DNA of 64,000 nucleotides, taken from positions 434,001 to 498,000 of the forward strand of contig WLWT01000003.1 in the NCBI GenBank assembly GCA_012103455.1, in the 5' to 3' direction. Source of the stretch: Gammaproteobacteria bacterium (GTDB lineage Bacteria > Pseudomonadota > Gammaproteobacteria > HK1). A program made the translations under genes and the position numbers. Shown piece after piece: positions 63,231 through 64,000 of this stretch; position 1 is the first letter of the stretch; the number at the start of each line of letters is the position of its first letter. The notes beneath the pieces were generated by a model, which was given only the letters and a program-made list of their open reading frames with translations, ran no database searches and was not told the origin of the DNA.

Positions 63231-64000
63231 ATGATCAAACATCTTCAAACTCGTAGTGCCGCTACCTCGCATAACCAAAGTGTGGACTGCGGTGTCGATC
63301 CCGCCGCGTCTTTAGTAGAAATGTTCGTCAACATCGTTCAGAAGAGCAGGATAGATGCGGGTCAATGTCCGGCATTGCGGCCGGTTTTTCTTAAGCCCCA
63401 TGGTGTGGCGAAAGGGACATTCAAGGTGAAGCCCGACTTGCCAGCGAATCTCGCTGTCGGGCTTTTCCAAGGATCGGAGTATCCCCTGTGGGCGCGGTTT
63501 TCGTCGGATACTTTGCCGACGATCAACGACTACAAAACCACCTGTGGTGTCGGCTTAAAGCTGTTTAATACACCAACACCAAAAATCATCGGTGCGCCGG
63601 AGGATGACACCTTTGATTTCATTCTGCAGAACTTTCGAGTGTTCTTTGTGGATACCGCGACGGACATGTGTGAATTCACCAAAGCCGGTGTTATTGATGG
63701 CGATTACGGGCCTTATTTAGAGCAGCACCCTAAGACGGCGAAACTCCTTGATGAAATGGCGCAGCCTGTTGGATCCGTCCTGGCGACTGCTTATTGGGGG
63801 ATTCTACCTTTCTCTTTGGGGGAGTCGCAGTATGTCAAATATCTACTTAGACCGACAATTGTCGATAATCCACCTCACGAACAGCCCGCAGACCCGACGT
63901 ATCTTGCCAAGGAGATGGCGGATCGATTGGCGGCGCAGGATGTGACATTCGAGTTTTGTCTCCAGCTTCGAACCAATCCCGAAACCATGCCATTGGATGA
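63231..64000 (+). CDS. Catalase-family haem protein (3' end outside window)
   Basis: An open frame of 256 codons from ATG 63231 to the window edge. Blocks match the catalase superfamily: GVAKGTFKVKPDLPANLAVG, WARFSSDT, TTCGVGLKLFNTP, DFILQNFRVFFVDTATDMCE and GVIDGDYGPYLEQHP. Canonical catalases have the distal His in RxVHAKG and Asn in TQDFI(M)QN; here the visible counterpart reads KPHGVAKGTF and FDFILQN, so distal His and Asn may be kept in a divergent member. Activity (catalase, peroxidase or lipid hydroperoxide reaction) is open. The proximal Tyr lies beyond the window. Confidence 0.8.
   Translation, partial: MIKHLQTRSAATSHNQSVDCGVDPAASLVEMFVNIVQKSRIDAGQCPALRPVFLKPHGVAKGTFKVKPDLPANLAVGLFQGSEYPLWARFSSDTLPTINDYKTTCGVGLKLFNTPTPKIIGAPEDDTFDFILQNFRVFFVDTATDMCEFTKAGVIDGDYGPYLEQHPKTAKLLDEMAQPVGSVLATAYWGILPFSLGESQYVKYLLRPTIVDNPPHEQPADPTYLAKEMADRLAAQDVTFEFCLQLRTNPETMPLD
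63429..63464. other. Hairpin inside the catalase-like gene
   Basis: AAGCCCGAC and GTCGGGCTT form a perfect 9-bp stem, with an inner AGCGA/TCGCT stem, followed by TT. It looks like an intrinsic terminator but lies in codons 67-78 of an open frame. It may be chance. Confidence 0.4.

Noticed and set aside
63429..63464. Intrinsic terminator inside the catalase-like gene
   Set aside because: The frame is open and conserved on both sides, so a functional terminator there is unlikely; kept only as an oddity.
1..64000. CRISPR array
   Set aside because: No regularly spaced direct repeats with unique spacers were seen; the repeats found are MITE-like or short tandem duplications.

Overview
The window looks like a chromosome segment of a gammaproteobacterium rich in mobile elements and decaying genes. 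The best evidence is two conserved housekeeping blocks typical of that class. One is hemA-prfA-prmC-moeB on the minus strand. It is divergent from the second, TPR lipoprotein-lolB-ispE-tRNA-Gln-prs-rplY-pth, on the plus strand (36066-46119). A dissimilatory-type ATP sulfurylase, a TRAP transporter, an SsuD-like monooxygenase, two candidate selenoproteins and a single-chain biotin-dependent acyl-CoA carboxylase would fit a marine or host-associated sulfur-metabolising lineage. That placement is inference; no rRNA is present.

Layout. 1-2111: two near-identical IS4-family elements. 2570-9842: soxR, carboxylase, sat, thioesterase and a luciferase-like oxidoreductase. 10046-16154: an accessory stretch with an SDR pseudogene, a ribbon-helix-helix/Vsr pair, a planctomycete-type gene remnant, an AAA-ATPase/DUF4435 defence-like pair, and IS91 and IS5 remnants. 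16151-20246: a Baeyer-Villiger-type monooxygenase, a DMP19 protein, and a UGSC-family selenoprotein with its upstream partner. 20548-32291: acnD remnant, cytochrome c peroxidase, Sel1 protein, TRAP transporter genes, SsuD-like enzyme, broken GntR regulator, Gfo/Idh dehydrogenase and an FAD oxidoreductase. 32322-46246: housekeeping core ending at tRNA-Met. 46255-58646: an acquired island starting just after tRNA-Met. 59011-64000: CaiB pseudogene, GrdB-like selenoprotein, metY fragment, IS91 remnant and a catalase-family gene that runs off the end.

The most interesting locus is 47030-51952. It is a tightly packed operon with a ribbon-helix-helix regulator beside a 21-bp palindrome, an exonuclease/DUF429/P-loop kinase fusion, a PurA-like enzyme with PurZ-type Ser at the catalytic Asp position, a membrane-anchored dCTP-deaminase-like protein lacking deaminase residues, and a deoxynucleoside-kinase-like protein. 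Next to it lie an XRE-ImmA/IrrE gene and a 149-residue unknown. It looks like an undescribed nucleotide-centred conflict or DNA-modification system.

A 140-bp MITE-like repeat occurs eight times, counting partial copies. In four of them an IS4-type insertion, or what is left of one, sits at the same internal 9-bp site. Both UGA-containing genes have a hairpin just downstream with GU in the loop, as expected of bacterial SECIS elements. Many host gene borders carry short imperfect tandem duplications of about 10-20 bp. Numerous frameshifted or truncated genes (acnD, gntR, caiB-like, SDR, aldo/keto reductase, metY, hipA) point to ongoing erosion of accessory functions.
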